A stretch of DNA of 64,000 nucleotides from Nepenthes gracilis (GCA_033239525.1 BSYO01000038.1:10357041-10421040); one strand, 5' to 3'. Positions 39,601 through 50,542 are shown, numbered from the stretch's first letter. The notes: generated by a model from the sequence alone, not told the origin. Numbers and translations: made by a program.

Positions 39601-42600
39601 CGTTTCAAATGGTACGTTGGACTACCAGTTGAAATGAGTTTTCATCAATAATAGAAGCTCTCGTAATTTACTGTATCTTGATGCATTTTTTAAACTTGGG
39701 TTGAAAAAGAACTAGATGAGAGCAGTCGAGAGCCCTCTGTACGGCTTGGACAACGAACCAGTGCCCGTGCGGGGAGAAGTCCAGCTCGAAGTCACGATGA
39801 GAGCTCACCTACGTACAGCCATGTGAGTGCTTACGTTCCTTGTCATCAACCTGCCGTTGGTCTACAATTTAGTTCTTGGCCAAACATTCCTAACCACCTT
39901 TGGCGCGGTAACGTCGATCCCTCACTTGAATGTGAAGTTCCCAACTCCGTACAAAATAGGGGAAGCACTGGGCGACTAGATGATGGTACGGATGTGCTAC
40001 CTGTCCCAGGTTGCTTCAGCCACTCTCAACCTGCTAGCAGAGGACCTGGACTTCCGCGATGAGTCCACGTTGCAACAGGCCCAGTCCGGAGAATCAACGG
40101 AGTTGGTCCCCTTGGACCCCAATGAATCGGAGAAATGCATACACGTCAGTAGCTCCCTTTCGACGGCGATCCGCGACCACCTCGTGAGCTTCCTTAGGCA
40201 AAATTCTGACGTTTTAGCATGGCCTCCTGCAGACATGTCCGAAATACCGATCGGAGTAATGGTCCACAAGTTAAACTTCGATCCGGTCACAAACCCATAC
40301 GACAAGAGTGCAGGAACCATTTCGGTCGAAAATTGATTGCCATAAGGGAGGAAGTGAAGGAGCTGCTCGACGCAGGATTTATAAGGGAGGTCCAGTACCC
40401 TGTCTGGGTGTCGAACGTCGCCTTTGTAAAGAAGAGTAACGATAAATGGCGAATGTGTGTCGACTTCACCGATGTGAACAAAGCTTGCCCGAAGGACAGC
40501 TTTCCGCTTTCGAGGATCAATCAACTGGTAGACTCCATATCCGGGCACGAACTCCTGAGTTTCATGGATGCCTACTCAGGCTACAACCAGATAAGAATGA
40601 GCCCGAACGATGAGCACACCTTATTTATGACCGATCGGGGACCTACTACTACAAAGTCATGCCCTTCAGTATGAAGGACGCCGGCGCTACTTATCAGCAA
40701 TTGGTGAATAAGATGTTTGTAACCCAGATCAAACGGAACGTGGAAGTGTATGTAAACGACATGCTAGTCAAAAACCAAGCCATTGACGACCACGTTCGTG
40801 ATTTGGCCGAGACCTTCAAGGTTCTTCGGGCTCATAGAATGAAGCTCAACCCGGCCAAGTTTGTGTTCGGAGTGACGTCCGAAAAATTCCTGGAGTTCAT
40901 AGTGTCCCAGCGTGGCATCAAAGCAAACCCAAAGAAGTTAAGAGCCATCCTTAACATGAGCCCACTACGGACCGCGAAGGAAGTCCAGAAGCTCATAGGG
41001 AGGTATTAACAGGGAGACTTGCAGCGACCTGTGTATTACTTAAGGTGTTGACGGACACGAAGTCCCGCTATCCTCACTCCACGGATTGCTTTGGTCCTCA
41101 TTTATTCCGCCAGAAAGCTACGGCCTTACTTCCAGGCCCACCGCATCGTCGTGACGACTGACCAATCACTGAAGGGATTCCTGCAGAAGCCAGAGACGTC
41201 CGGACAATTGGTCAATTAGGTCATAGAGTTGGACGAGTTTGACGTGAAATTCTGATCGTGGCTGGCTCGCGGACTTCGTGGTTGAAACGACGATCCCTGT
41301 TCATGATGTCCCTGATCAGATCGAAAGCACAAGCTTCGCGAGCACCCCGATATGGACCCTACATGTTGACGGATCGTCAACGCAGACGGGTAGCTGGGCC
41401 GGAATCGTTCTCAAAACTCCAGACGGCTTGGAGATAAAATACTCTCTGGCATTTGGATTTCCAGCAACCTACAACGTCACGGAATACGAGGCCCTCCTTG
41501 TGGGACTCAGATTGGCCAAGGAGTTCTCGGAAAAAGTGTTGGTTGTCTATAGCGATTTAGACAATGACGTTCGATGGACTAAGATTACGTGCACATAAGC
41601 AATGACGCCCTAAGCGAGGTTGAGCGTCGATACGGTATTGTGCATACGACAGCCTAAGACCTCGAGTTCGCTCTGTGGCCTCAAAACCCAGCCGGCCCTT
41701 GCGAGACTCCACCTTGGGCATGCGGCGATGTTCAACCCACTGGATAGAGCACCCTGCCAAGCATGAGATGCGACGATCTCTCCCGAGGATGAGCACAACG
41801 CAAACAGCTCCCGAAGCGAGCCACAATGATGATTGTGCAAGAGCTTAGCCAATATGGCAAAAGAGACAGCAACACAAAGAAACAACAGTGGACAACAATC
41901 CGAGCCGATAAACGGAGTGAATCTTGTTCATTATTCAAGTTGAGAATTACAATGCCACTTGTGAAGCTACAAAATGAAAAATGTACAATAGTTCTGGCTA
42001 CTTTAAATGTGCAAGGGCCCTGCTTCCTCCGAGAAGTCGGTCAGGAGAAAGCTTTCCCAAACTCCATCGTTTCTTTGATCAAAAATTCCCTCGGAGACGC
42101 TCGGAACCGCCATGGATGCTATGCGACGGCACAGATGTATACCATCCCAAAACCTCACGTCCAACACTCGTGCTATCTCCTTTGGAGCAAGCCGGCCCCG
42201 TAAGTCAGCTTCAACGCGAGCACTCCAGACTTGAAACTTAGAAACGTGGTTGCGGGCCGCTAGTAGCTCACTTTTCAGCCGCTCAACCTCCTCTCTCGTG
42301 GAAGATAGCTCCTATCTCAGTGCGGCAGTCTCGTCCTCTTAGCACTGCGCCGCTGCTTGCACGGCCTCCTCCCAAGCCTGATGGATGAGTTCATCCCGAC
42401 GAAAGAGAGTCGTCTGGATAAGGCGGACCACAATCGTGCTCTGCAAAGAGGGAAAAGAGACAGAGAGCTCATAAATCCTGGCTAAGTGGAAGCATTTTGC
42501 ACAAAGAAAATCGGCGAATACAGTCCTTGCTTGTCGGATGAAGAATTCATACCTCGAGGAAGGGCTCCTCCACAACGTTGGGGGAATCTGGCTCAATCAC

Positions 42601-45600
42601 GAGTGCAGGCGCAGCTGGGGGCTTCGGATGTGCAACGACCTCCTCCCTCTCGCCCTCCGAAGCCTCGCTTGCCAAGGGTCCCGTGGCAACCTCCTCGGAT
42701 GTGCCTGTCTCCATAGCAAGTTCTGGAACCATAGCCACCGGAGACCCCATAGCTAGCGCGTCAACAGTCTCCGGCACATCCGTGGGCTCAGCATCAAGCT
42801 CGATATCCACTATCTCGATGACAGCCGCCTATGCTGCCTCAATGGGCTCAGCAACGCCAATTGCCACTCGATGCCCACAGCAACCTCATCCACGGCGGGT
42901 TCCGCTGACCAGCCCCCATGGGAGCGTCCAGCATCAATACTGGAGGGGGAACCCGGCACAGACTCCTCAACCGGCAGATAATCGATAAGGGGAACACCAT
43001 GCTGCGCTAGGGCAACGATAGGAATTGGCAAAGACCCAGCTGCTCCCTCCGGTGGCTGGGATTCTGTCCCTAGCGGTGCCGAGGCAGCTCCGGTAAGTGT
43101 CAGTGGGACTGACCCGGAAGATTGGCCCAATGAGACAGGCAAAACAAGTGCCCTCCCACTTGAAGTTCCTCTTGCCCATCTCAGCCGCTTCAGGCTACCA
43201 TGTCCTCACCTGAGAAGGACTTCAAGGAAGAAGACAAGTCCCGCCGCTCGGGCAACTTGCGAGAAGGCTCCCGGATGTCCAGAGTCCCAGCCTTCCTCTT
43301 CTGAGCAGCCAGCGCTGCTGCATCTCCGATGGGTTCCCACCTAACCGCTTCGAAGAGCAATCGGGTCGGGTAATACCCTTAATGCAAAAAGTCTCAATCA
43401 TCTCCAGAATGAGGCTCGTCAATGGCTTCTCCTTGTCCAACTCCTTCCTACTTACCTTCTTCGTGAAGTACTCTCCCACGAAGCCCCAACCGTTGGGGAT
43501 GTCCCACTTAGGAGGGGCCACCAAGAAAAAGAAACGGTCTTTCTAGTTCTTCATGGAGTCAAGGTTCGCCCCATGAAAACGGAAGCTTGGACGAGGAGAC
43601 ATGGAAATCCAGTCCTCCACTTGGTTGAATCTGAAAATCATCTTCACAGATCGGGGACCAAACGTACAATCGTGGAGGCAAACGAAGATGCACATGGACA
43701 CCAGAATAACGCACGGCGTTGGGGTGAAGCCGTGCCATAGGGACGCCTAGCGCCAACAGAATCCCGAAGTCTATAGGTCCAATACCACCGGGAAACGGAG
43801 CCCACCCTTCAAGTGGGACTCGTAAACAATGATAAAGCCTTCTAGAGGTGCATAGGCTCTGCCATCCTCTCCAGGAAGGAGATGGGCTATATCGCCAGGG
43901 ATGTGATACCTAGCTAGCAAGGCTGCAACGGCGCTCGACGTAAGAACTAACTTGATCTCACCGACTCTCTGCGAGTCGTGAGAGGCGCAGGATCCTTCTT
44001 CTTTGTCATCGACGTATGAAGCAAGAGAATTCAAAGTACAAGAACTGCCACAGGCGGCAGCCCGTCCGACTTCCAGGATGAAAGCGCCACCGCCAGCGTT
44101 CAAAAGAAACATGCCACTACAAATAAATTACTCTGTCAAAAGGAAATTTTATTAATAAAGTTCTTTTACAACTAAGGCTAGCTAATGGCCTCAAACTACA
44201 ACATTACTATCTACACCTATCAGGCCCAACAGGATTCGGCAGGGAACTCAGTCAACTTTGAGTGTGTGTGGGCTCTCACGTTCCGGGAATCTAGGAAGCC
44301 CGTAGGGAAGCCAGGCACCATCAGTGAAGCTATCTTCCGGTTCAGGCGAATCCCGTCCTGGAATCGCCCCTCTAGTATCGGGGCTAGTTCTTCTGGGCCG
44401 ATTCTCAACCTCAACTCGGCCTTTAGTCAGGTCTGTGCGCCATACTCGTCTCGAAGATGCTCCCAGTACAGCTGAAGCTCCCCCTAAAGAGTCGCGATCC
44501 GACTCTGAGCCTGAGTATTGGCGTCAGCCAGCTGTAACGATCTTGCCTTAGACTCCAACAAGGCCTTTTCAAAATAAGCCACCCATGCCCGACTCTGTCC
44601 GACATCAGTGATGGCAGCTTGCATCTGACGTTAAGCTTCCTCAGTCGCTCATTGTGCCTGAAGGATCAATCAATCAACATCATTCGGCCCCCGGCGCTGA
44701 GAGGAGTTGGAAGCCCCTTTGGATTAGAAACTTGGCGGCGCCCTCAGGAACCTCGTCGGTCCGAGAATTGACGGCTCCGATTGGCAACCTCCCGCCATCG
44801 CTACGGCGGAATCCACCTCATCACACCTTCTTGGCTCCACTTCCTCCCATCTTGACTCCTTAGTGGAGGGCTCAAATTCATAAGAGGAAGACGATCCCAC
44901 TGGCCAGACTAGTAGCCCTGGGACATAGTCGCCCCCTTCATCAGCCATCGGAAGGATTAGATCTGAACAACAAAAAGAGTAGCCGCAAACTCAGAAGCAC
45001 CTTAGCACGGAGAACGAATGCCCAAAACATTGAGGGAGCCCTGGTGCTTAAATAGCCAAGGGCCTACAAAGGAAACAACGTTGTTTGACTAAGGCTAATC
45101 AAATCAATGCCCAACGAGATTCTTCTACAAGGCAACACCTTGAAGCATCGCGTCTTTTCAAAGAAAATAATTATGATGCGATGGCTCTACGACTGCCAAT
45201 GCAATAAATGCGCAAAGACAACTTGAAGGACGCAACCATTACCGGTGGCGTTTCGTTACCTGAGAAAGAACACAAGTAGCACAAGCCATAGAATGGCTCA
45301 CATCTAGCATTCCCACCAACGGTCTAAATGTAGACTTGAGGGATGGCCTCCTAGAAGTCAAATCGCTAGCCGCTCGGCCTGTAGGCGGGCGATTGGCCAA
45401 ACACCTATGGCGATGAGAGGGTTCTTCGGCCCTTGAGTCATGCAGAGTAATAGTAAAGACACAATTTCAATGACATAAGAAAAGTGGCAAATATCAACGC
45501 TTTTATTCATTAAAATTTTTTTTACAAAGTATAAGGCTTGTGCTAATGCAATTACAAAGAAGACAAAAATGAAGCAAAATAAAAGAAGCAGAAAAGGAAT

Positions 45601-48600
45601 GGCATGCATCGGAAGAACTCGATCCGGAGTAGAACCATGCCTGAGGAGGAAGCTCCCCCCTTCTAGTCGCATCTACCCTTGCAACGGCCCCCCGCGACGC
45701 GCGAGCGGAATCCCCTTCCCCAAGGGAAGGGCCTCCGCCCGGGGTCGACCACCGAAACCATGACACTGAGAAATATACCAGATGCTCAGCCTAGCAGGAC
45801 CTCGGAATACGTCTCCTCTAACAAAGCTCCGAAGATGACCAGCCATGGAAGTAGCGGGGGACAAAGCTTCTCCGAGGGTCAGTGACTCGGAATCTGGACT
45901 CTGGCCTCTCGATGCTACTATAGAGGCTGAACATCCGGGCCAAGCATAGATAAAGCACGTGATGAGTGCAAAGTGGCCGAGCCACCCTTGTTACAACTGA
46001 GAAAACTCCCTAGAAAGGGCATGATGACAAGCTTCAAGAGCAGTTACGAGTCTTTTGTAGATCCATCCAATTCCTATTGGAACTCCACGGTGTATGAGAC
46101 AAGCGAAGGTCCCTACATTGCTTCTCCAGTAAAGGAATGAGCTTGGGTCCTCAAAGTATGGGAACCCCCTAATTTATAGCTATGCAGAAGATCCAGCAAG
46201 CTCCCAAAGGGGCGCTCCGCCCAACGACTGTCAATCGAAAAATAGGAAAGGCATCAATGCGGAGCCAAGTCCCAGACTAGGAATCTTGCCAAATAAAGCA
46301 CCGAATCCCTACGGCGTCTCTGAAGAGCTGCGGATTCGTGTGGGGAAGGAGCGATGCCCTCCGGAGCTGGCAACTAGTACATCTTGAGAAGGAATACGTG
46401 AGTTGGTAGCACAGGGCCCATCTTCTGACATGCCACGGCCTGGCAGAAGGCCGTCCCAATGCATGGGGGGCTAGTGATGGGTCTTGTATGAATATGGGCC
46501 GACATCAACGAGGCCCAACCAACAATGATGAGACCCAACCGGCAGGCAGGCCCCGCTAAGTGATAGAGCCTAGGAGATTTGGAGGAAGGCCCACTAGACA
46601 CTTCTAACACGCCCAATCGCCATCCACTGGCACCTATCCCGAAATGGTTATAGACTGATAGCGCAGGAGACGCCGACTCAAAAAATATCATCCAATGGGA
46701 GATGAGGTTAACCTTGGCAAGCCATGGCACCCGCCGTCCTACAACAGTTCAACCAATCTCAGCGAAAGTCAACAAGGCTCGTGCCGGCCACGCTTGGTGA
46801 CGGTCCCTGTTCCACCACAAGGTGACAACTAATATCGCTGGCCACCACCGGTGCTCAGCAGCCGATGAACCTAGGTAGGCCACCTGTTGCAAGTTCCCAC
46901 GCCCAAAAGCCTCCTCCACGGAGCCTACAAATACCTTCTCCTACAATGAAGAAAGGGAATTCGAGATCTAAGATCCAATATCCAAAAACACTCAGAGTAC
47001 TTAAGAGCCATCTCGCGCTAAGCTTCGAACCATAACGCAAGGAGAAAGAACCAGCTCTCTTTCCTCCATAACCGCCGACTTCAGCCTGGCGATCTTAGTG
47101 AGCCACTCATCACAGTGCATTAAAGGAGCTCGAGCCTCCTCTAATCATTATTCACACCCCTTGCATATTAGCATCCGTCAATCCTCATCACGTTTACCTT
47201 CACGCTTGCATCTTTCCATTCCCTGGGAAAGATTTCCAATTTGAGCGTCGGGGTGTTTATGGTCAGAGAACCTCCCGTTGTTCTCTAACATCTTATTCGT
47301 AGTTTATGGTTTGTAGGGCCTAGATTGAGAAGCGGAAACCAAACCTGTTCAAGATCGACTTGATGTGAAGAATCTGAAGGCTTCTTAATCCGCACGATAA
47401 CCTGGACCCAGGGACACATCAGATATCAATATCTATCTTCATCCATGATGCTTATATTCTATGGAAGAACAGCTAGCTATTTTGGTCTTTCCTTGTATTG
47501 TCTGGTGACCATTCTAGACCATTATTCTCACCATATCACGTTGATTTTGTGATTTCTAAGCTGATTTTTTATGAAACTGTTTTCTCATCCTGGCTTAGAT
47601 TGGTTTCTTGGCCACCATTACTGGGGTTGATCTTTAACAAGTTGCTCAAATTATGTTCTTTGAGTTCATGTAGTTGTGCTATTTGCTTTGTTTCTCTAAT
47701 TTAAAAACATTTTCAGTCAAATGTTTATTAAATTGATTATTTTAGATGTTAGTTTGCAGATTTAAGTTCATTTATTTTTGCCTTTGTAGTATGGACTTAA
47801 TTATGTAAATATTTGTTGCAACATATCCTCTTGGCCCATACATACGAGTATCTAAAGGAGGTGCAGCTATAACAGTACTGGCTGCGATATCATTTTATGA
47901 TGCCACAAACGTGGCATCTCAATCTAAAACCATTGGGTATTTAGTATTGATATAAATATTGGCCGATATTATGATTAATGGCTGATATATATCTGTATCG
48001 GGCACACAATACTGATATTTTCTGATACCGTTATAATATTGTAATATATCGCTATATAATTGCCGATATAGCATATGATTGTTAAAATTTTTTTTCTTCC
48101 GATGTGCCCGATGAAGTCACATATTTTCCTATATTTTCATCCATAATATCTAGCATACTCTTAAGAAAAAAGGTTGGCCGAGCTCCTGTATTATACGGTT
48201 TGGGTAGAGTCAAATGTATAACTTTATTCTTTTATTTTTATGGTTTGAACCCTTGACCTATAATTCATGATGAAGCAACCTTGATGTTCCGCCAAGATTC
48301 ACCCTCCATTACTAAAATAGCTTTAGAAAGCTATTTTCTATATAACCTTAATTTGGAAATACTTTTCAAAAAGAGGTCCACAACATTAGAGTTCAAAAAG
48401 TTGAGAGTGTACAAGTAAAAAGATGAAAATTGGCAAAAATCTACGGGATTCATGGATGAAAATATCAACGAAAAGAGGTCCACAACCATCTTGATATATG
48501 ACATATTTAATAGTATAAATTAGTGTCAGATATATTGTAAAAAACATTTGGAGAGTCATAAGTTGATAAACAAATGTCAGACAATATATTAACCAAATAA

Positions 48601-48699
48601 CAAGTATATCAGTCAAAAATTTGAATATTGTCCAACGAGATGGAATTATATCTTTGTTCTACCACTATATTAAAAAATATCAGTATCGAAGGCCTAACA

Positions 48700-48733
<34 letters not shown>

Positions 48734-49445
48734 ATATCTCGGATATTGACTGATTTTTTTTCCATGGTAGGAGCATATGAAATGCCTGATGAAGTTTTGA
48801 AATATATAGGAAAGTATGGGACAAATTAGCAAACTGGTTTAATATAATTTTAAGAACTAAGAGAATTCTAGCTGAATCAAGGAAAAAACATATTTGTCAA
48901 AATTGCAATTCAATGAAACTCTAAGTCGACTAAACAGGCTTTAAAAACAAAAAATATAATCTTGTAGTGATATGTATCAACATCGGATGGAAAGATTTTT
49001 ATGAATCAGAAACTAAGGAAAATATTGGCCAATATATTGGAAATTATCAGTTATATCAGCCAACATATTGTCGAAATATTGACATATTGCGAATTTGTCG
49101 TGACATTAGGAAATACTAGTATTAGGGCCCTTTACCGCTTTATATGATCAAAATTTTGTATATCAGTTGTTATTTCATTCCATGATCCCTATTAATGGGT
49201 TGACTGAAGGCATGTTAATCCACATTTGCTTGTTTCATGCAGCAAGACCGGGGTTTCAAAGGCCGCCAGGAACAACTTCATCAATTATATCATCCTTAGA
49301 ACCCGTTCCTCTTACCGAAAAAGGACTGCTTCCCTCGGATTTCACCTTAGAAGACCCCGATTGCCACTTCATATACGTGTGCTCGAAGGCCAAAGAGATG
49401 GTAGGTGGCATACCCTCATACTCTCTGGAGGCTGATCTCTTGTGA
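30668..49445 (+). CDS. METTL13/EEF1AKMT4-like SAM-dependent methyltransferase, frame broken in exon 3
   Basis: Exons: 30668-30851, 31852-31965, 32116-32183, 32304-32323, 32428-32480, 32595-32625, 32744-32825, 49243-49445. They sum to 755 bases, one short of the 756 expected for a 251-residue protein. The start ([20 protein letters not shown]) matches the plant family start. The SAM-binding motif I is VLMVGCGNA (residues 53-61), and IDKGTLDSLM and [10 protein letters not shown] are the later family motifs. A base is missing after T6C2 (32144-32151): the MDVRDMSFF frame shifts, and TGA at 32172 would leave about 118 residues. Downstream exons match the family in the restored frame. Either a real lesion or a homopolymer error could explain this. 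The last intron (32826-49242, 16.4 kb) holds a full-length gypsy element. The family methylates protein lysines in animals; the plant substrate is not known to me. Confidence 0.82.
32370..32395. repeat. (AT)n microsatellite
   Basis: Thirteen AT units in an intron of the methyltransferase gene, 32 bp before the acceptor of exon 5. Confidence 0.9.
32915..33140. repeat. ATATCG-rich dispersed repeat (intron copy)
   Basis: Contains ATATCAGCCAATTTG, TATTGGGCCCTCGATATCG, TTTTTCAATACC, GATATCATAATATTTTG and ATATATCAGCTAATATAACC, the word order seen in the other copies of this family. Confidence 0.6.
33141..34439. other. Intron sequence, nothing recognised
   Basis: Part of the 16.4-kb intron. T-rich, with small unsupported ORFs and no exon-like homology to the methyltransferase. 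Confidence 0.5.
34440..34735. repeat. ATATCG-rich dispersed repeat (intron copy)
   Basis: Carries TATATATCAATGTCGACCC, AATACCAAGACAAAATC, ATCACAAATATCGGCTGG and CCGATATCAAAATGTATC, ending ACCAATGTTTTTGTCCATG. Similar CCATG endings occur in other copies. Confidence 0.55.
35363..35385. repeat. Poly-T tract
   Basis: 23 consecutive T bases at the edge of the AT-rich repeat copy 2. They could be the reverse of a poly-A tail of a retroposed sequence, but no partner features fix this. Confidence 0.8.
35420..35925. repeat. AT-rich dispersed repeat with GGGT-type edges (copy 2)
   Basis: Matches 28085-28660: a GGGTTGGACACAGGCTGAG-type edge, a core with AATATTTTAAAAATTATAAT then TTAGATTAAAATATTACATA, and a closing CATCTATAATACTATATATA. 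The pair defines a repeat of about 0.5 kb. Confidence 0.6.
36630..36867. repeat. ATATCG-rich repeat interrupted by the Tat element (left part)
   Basis: Carries CTTGGCCAATATTTG, ATAATATCGTAATATATTG and GATATTTTCAATACC, and runs directly into the GATAT target site. The interrupted repeat resumes at 47422 (GATATCAATATCTATC), so the gypsy element landed inside a pre-existing copy. Confidence 0.6.
36868..37784 (+). repeat. Tat element 5' LTR
   Basis: Starts TGATGGGTCTAGTATG and ends ATGACGCATCA. Aligned with 46475-47421, it shows many transitions, mostly of C-to-T/G-to-A type, and small indels, as expected for methylated plant elements of some age. Confidence 0.9.
37786..37804 (+). other. Tat element primer-binding site
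   Basis: TGGCACCGCCTGTGGGAAC begins two bases after the 5' LTR. It resembles the TGGCGCCGTC... class used by many plant gypsy elements. The exact tRNA match cannot be computed here. Confidence 0.65.
37855..39640 (+). pseudogene. Tat element gag remnant
   Basis: ATG at 37855 opens [14 protein letters not shown]. Frame switches then give the Retrotrans_gag block near 38560-38880 ([51 protein letters not shown]). The knuckle area near 39245-39340 ([12 protein letters not shown], then [16 protein letters not shown]) has the spacing of a Tat zinc knuckle, but the first two cysteines are replaced by tyrosine. In-frame stops occur throughout. Confidence 0.8.
39700..41600 (+). pseudogene. Tat element protease-RT-RNase H remnant
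   Basis: Protease-like segment at about 39720-39975 ([40 protein letters not shown]). RT at about 40330-41009: [40 protein letters not shown] and [11 protein letters not shown], then a frameshift before [20 protein letters not shown]. The catalytic box reads YVNDML instead of YVDDML. The RT thumb is deleted: GRY at 41009 is followed almost at once by RNase H ([20 protein letters not shown] region at about 41107, [15 protein letters not shown]). A second RNase H occupies 41278-41598 ([36 protein letters not shown]). No integrase follows. Confidence 0.85.
41960..44112 (-). pseudogene. Antisense ORF of the Tat element (Transposase_28/PF04195-like)
   Basis: Reading the minus strand from 44112: an acidic N-terminal part, then [40 protein letters not shown] and FPVVLDL, then [28 protein letters not shown] sequence and [14 protein letters not shown]. 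This order resembles the plant family called putative gypsy-type transposon (PF04195). A proline/glutamate-rich linker follows (43180-42547), then a coiled coil at about 42480-42240 ([16 protein letters not shown]). Last comes a short block ([18 protein letters not shown]). Frames shift several times. Antisense extra ORFs between pol and the 3' LTR are known in the Tat lineage; their function is unresolved. Confidence 0.65.
44190..44948 (-). pseudogene. Second antisense coding segment of the Tat element
   Basis: Starts [20 protein letters not shown] at 44948. It continues through a heptad-rich stretch at about 44640-44430 ([20 protein letters not shown], with in-frame stops), then [20 protein letters not shown] (about 44410-44340). 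The last block resembles the end of the neighbouring antisense ORF ([18 protein letters not shown]), so the two segments may derive from a duplicated or split ancestral antisense gene. Confidence 0.5.
44949..46474. other. Tat element non-coding 3' region
   Basis: Between the antisense segments and the 3' LTR. Low coding signal, ending in the GGGGGG-containing polypurine tract. Nothing else recognised. Confidence 0.5.
46475..47421 (+). repeat. Tat element 3' LTR
   Basis: Starts TGATGGGTCTTGTATG and ends GGACACATCA. Directly preceded by GCATGGGGGGCTAG (46461-46474), a plausible polypurine tract. Confidence 0.9.
47930..48160. repeat. ATATCG-rich dispersed repeat (intron copy)
   Basis: AGTATTGATATAAATATTGG, CCGATATTATGATTAATGGC, GATATTTTCTGATACCG and TTATAATATTGTAATATATC, then a T-run and TTTTCATCCATAATATC, matching the order in the other copies. 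Confidence 0.6.
48664..48760. repeat. (AT)n microsatellite inside an ATATCG-type repeat
   Basis: AAAATATCAGTATCGAAGGCC precedes a run of AT dinucleotides (about 48702-48731), followed by AAGATATCTCGGATATTGAC. The repeat family seems prone to AT expansion. Confidence 0.6.
49010..49135. repeat. ATATCG-rich dispersed repeat (copy just upstream of last exon)
   Basis: AAATATTGGCCAATATATTG, ATATCAGCCAACATATTGTC and GACATATTGCGAATTTGTCG, ending GTATTAGGGCCC. It lies about 110 bp before the acceptor of the last methyltransferase exon. Confidence 0.55.
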
Positions 49446-49605
49446 AAAGACATCTGCGAAGACCGACCAACAAACTCGAGCTTCAGTATTTTGTGCAGTT
49501 TTTCATGCGAATCGTTGCAGCTTGTAATAGTCGGCGTTCTTTGTCTATGTAACATTAGAATTTGTATAATCATTGTGGTGTTAAGCAGCAAAATTGATGA
49601 ATAAA
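49446..49605 (+). terminator. Methyltransferase 3' UTR with AATAAA
   Basis: After the TGA at 49443-49445 comes a short unique stretch with AATAAA at 49600-49605, a candidate near-upstream polyadenylation element. Confidence 0.5.
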
Positions 49606-50540
49606 TTAAAACCTCTTTAGAACCCGAGTAAATCGGGGCTTCGATTATGGAGTTTTGTCGATCATCATGAGCTACAATGATCTAGTCTGTTGGAAGTTGT
49701 TTCAATTTTGATTCAAGAACAGGCTTGAGATGATATGTATGAAGTTAAAATTTGTTTGCTCTTGCTCTTCCCTGGTCAGCTTGCTTTTATCTGTGGCAAT
49801 ACTTTGAACGGTGAGGATTTTATATCAAAAATTTAGACGGTTATGATTATGATAACATATAAAATATATTGAATTCATCTTATAATCTTATCTGTACACA
49901 ATGAAATCCTCACCATTTAAAGTATATAATGATTTTGAATTGGGAATGTTTATTTCTTCCATTGGTTAGATTTTTCTGGGTTAGGAGTCATGGGTAGATC
50001 CAGAATTTTTTTAGTAGGGCTGATATTTTTATATTTTAAATATTTTTAACATAGTTAATTAAAAATAATTATATTTTTTATAAAACTGGTCAACTGCTAC
50101 TTATTTTATAGGGATAAGTAAACCATAATAGCCAAATAAAAAATTATGGGATCAACTAAAAGTATTTTGTGGGTCAATAGAAAATTTCAGTTTAATTATA
50201 TTAACTGTTGATTACCACATAAAATTTTTAATATTGTAATTCTCTAACTATTAAAATTTCAGTCTTAAAATGTATTTGTATCTTATTTGTATTAATCTTT
50301 ATTTGTTTGTAATATTTATTTTAACATTATTTCATTCTACAAGGAAATATACCATATAATTCTTCTCATGCTATTAAGATAAGTTTAGCTAAAGAAAATT
50401 CATGGAAAGAATTATCCAAATTTACAGGGAATAAAATTTATATAAACAATACACCCACAAAAGATATGATAAAAGATATTTGTTAAATTAAGGAGAAATA
50501 TATTTACACTAGCGACGCTTCTCACCTGAAGCGGTATTAT
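49606..50540. other. Intergenic AT-rich DNA
   Basis: No gene, RNA or clear transposon feature recognised. Confidence 0.5.
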
Positions 50541-50542
50541 AT

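Larger units (their letters stand above)
36868..47421 (+). mobile_element. Tat-type Ty3/gypsy retrotransposon with antisense ORFs
   Basis: A 10,554-bp element with LTRs 36868-37784 and 46475-47421, both TGATGGGTC...CATCA, flanked by identical GATAT (36863-36867 and 47422-47426). Plus-strand order: primer-binding site, gag, protease, RT, RNase H, then a second (archaeal-type) RNase H. The dual RNase H and long region before the 3' LTR indicate the Tat lineage. Integrase, expected after the second RNase H, is missing. From about 41960 to 44950 the minus strand carries an antisense coding module. Frameshifts, stops and a mutated YVND box make it non-autonomous. It lies in the last intron of the methyltransferase gene, same sense. 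Confidence 0.9.
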
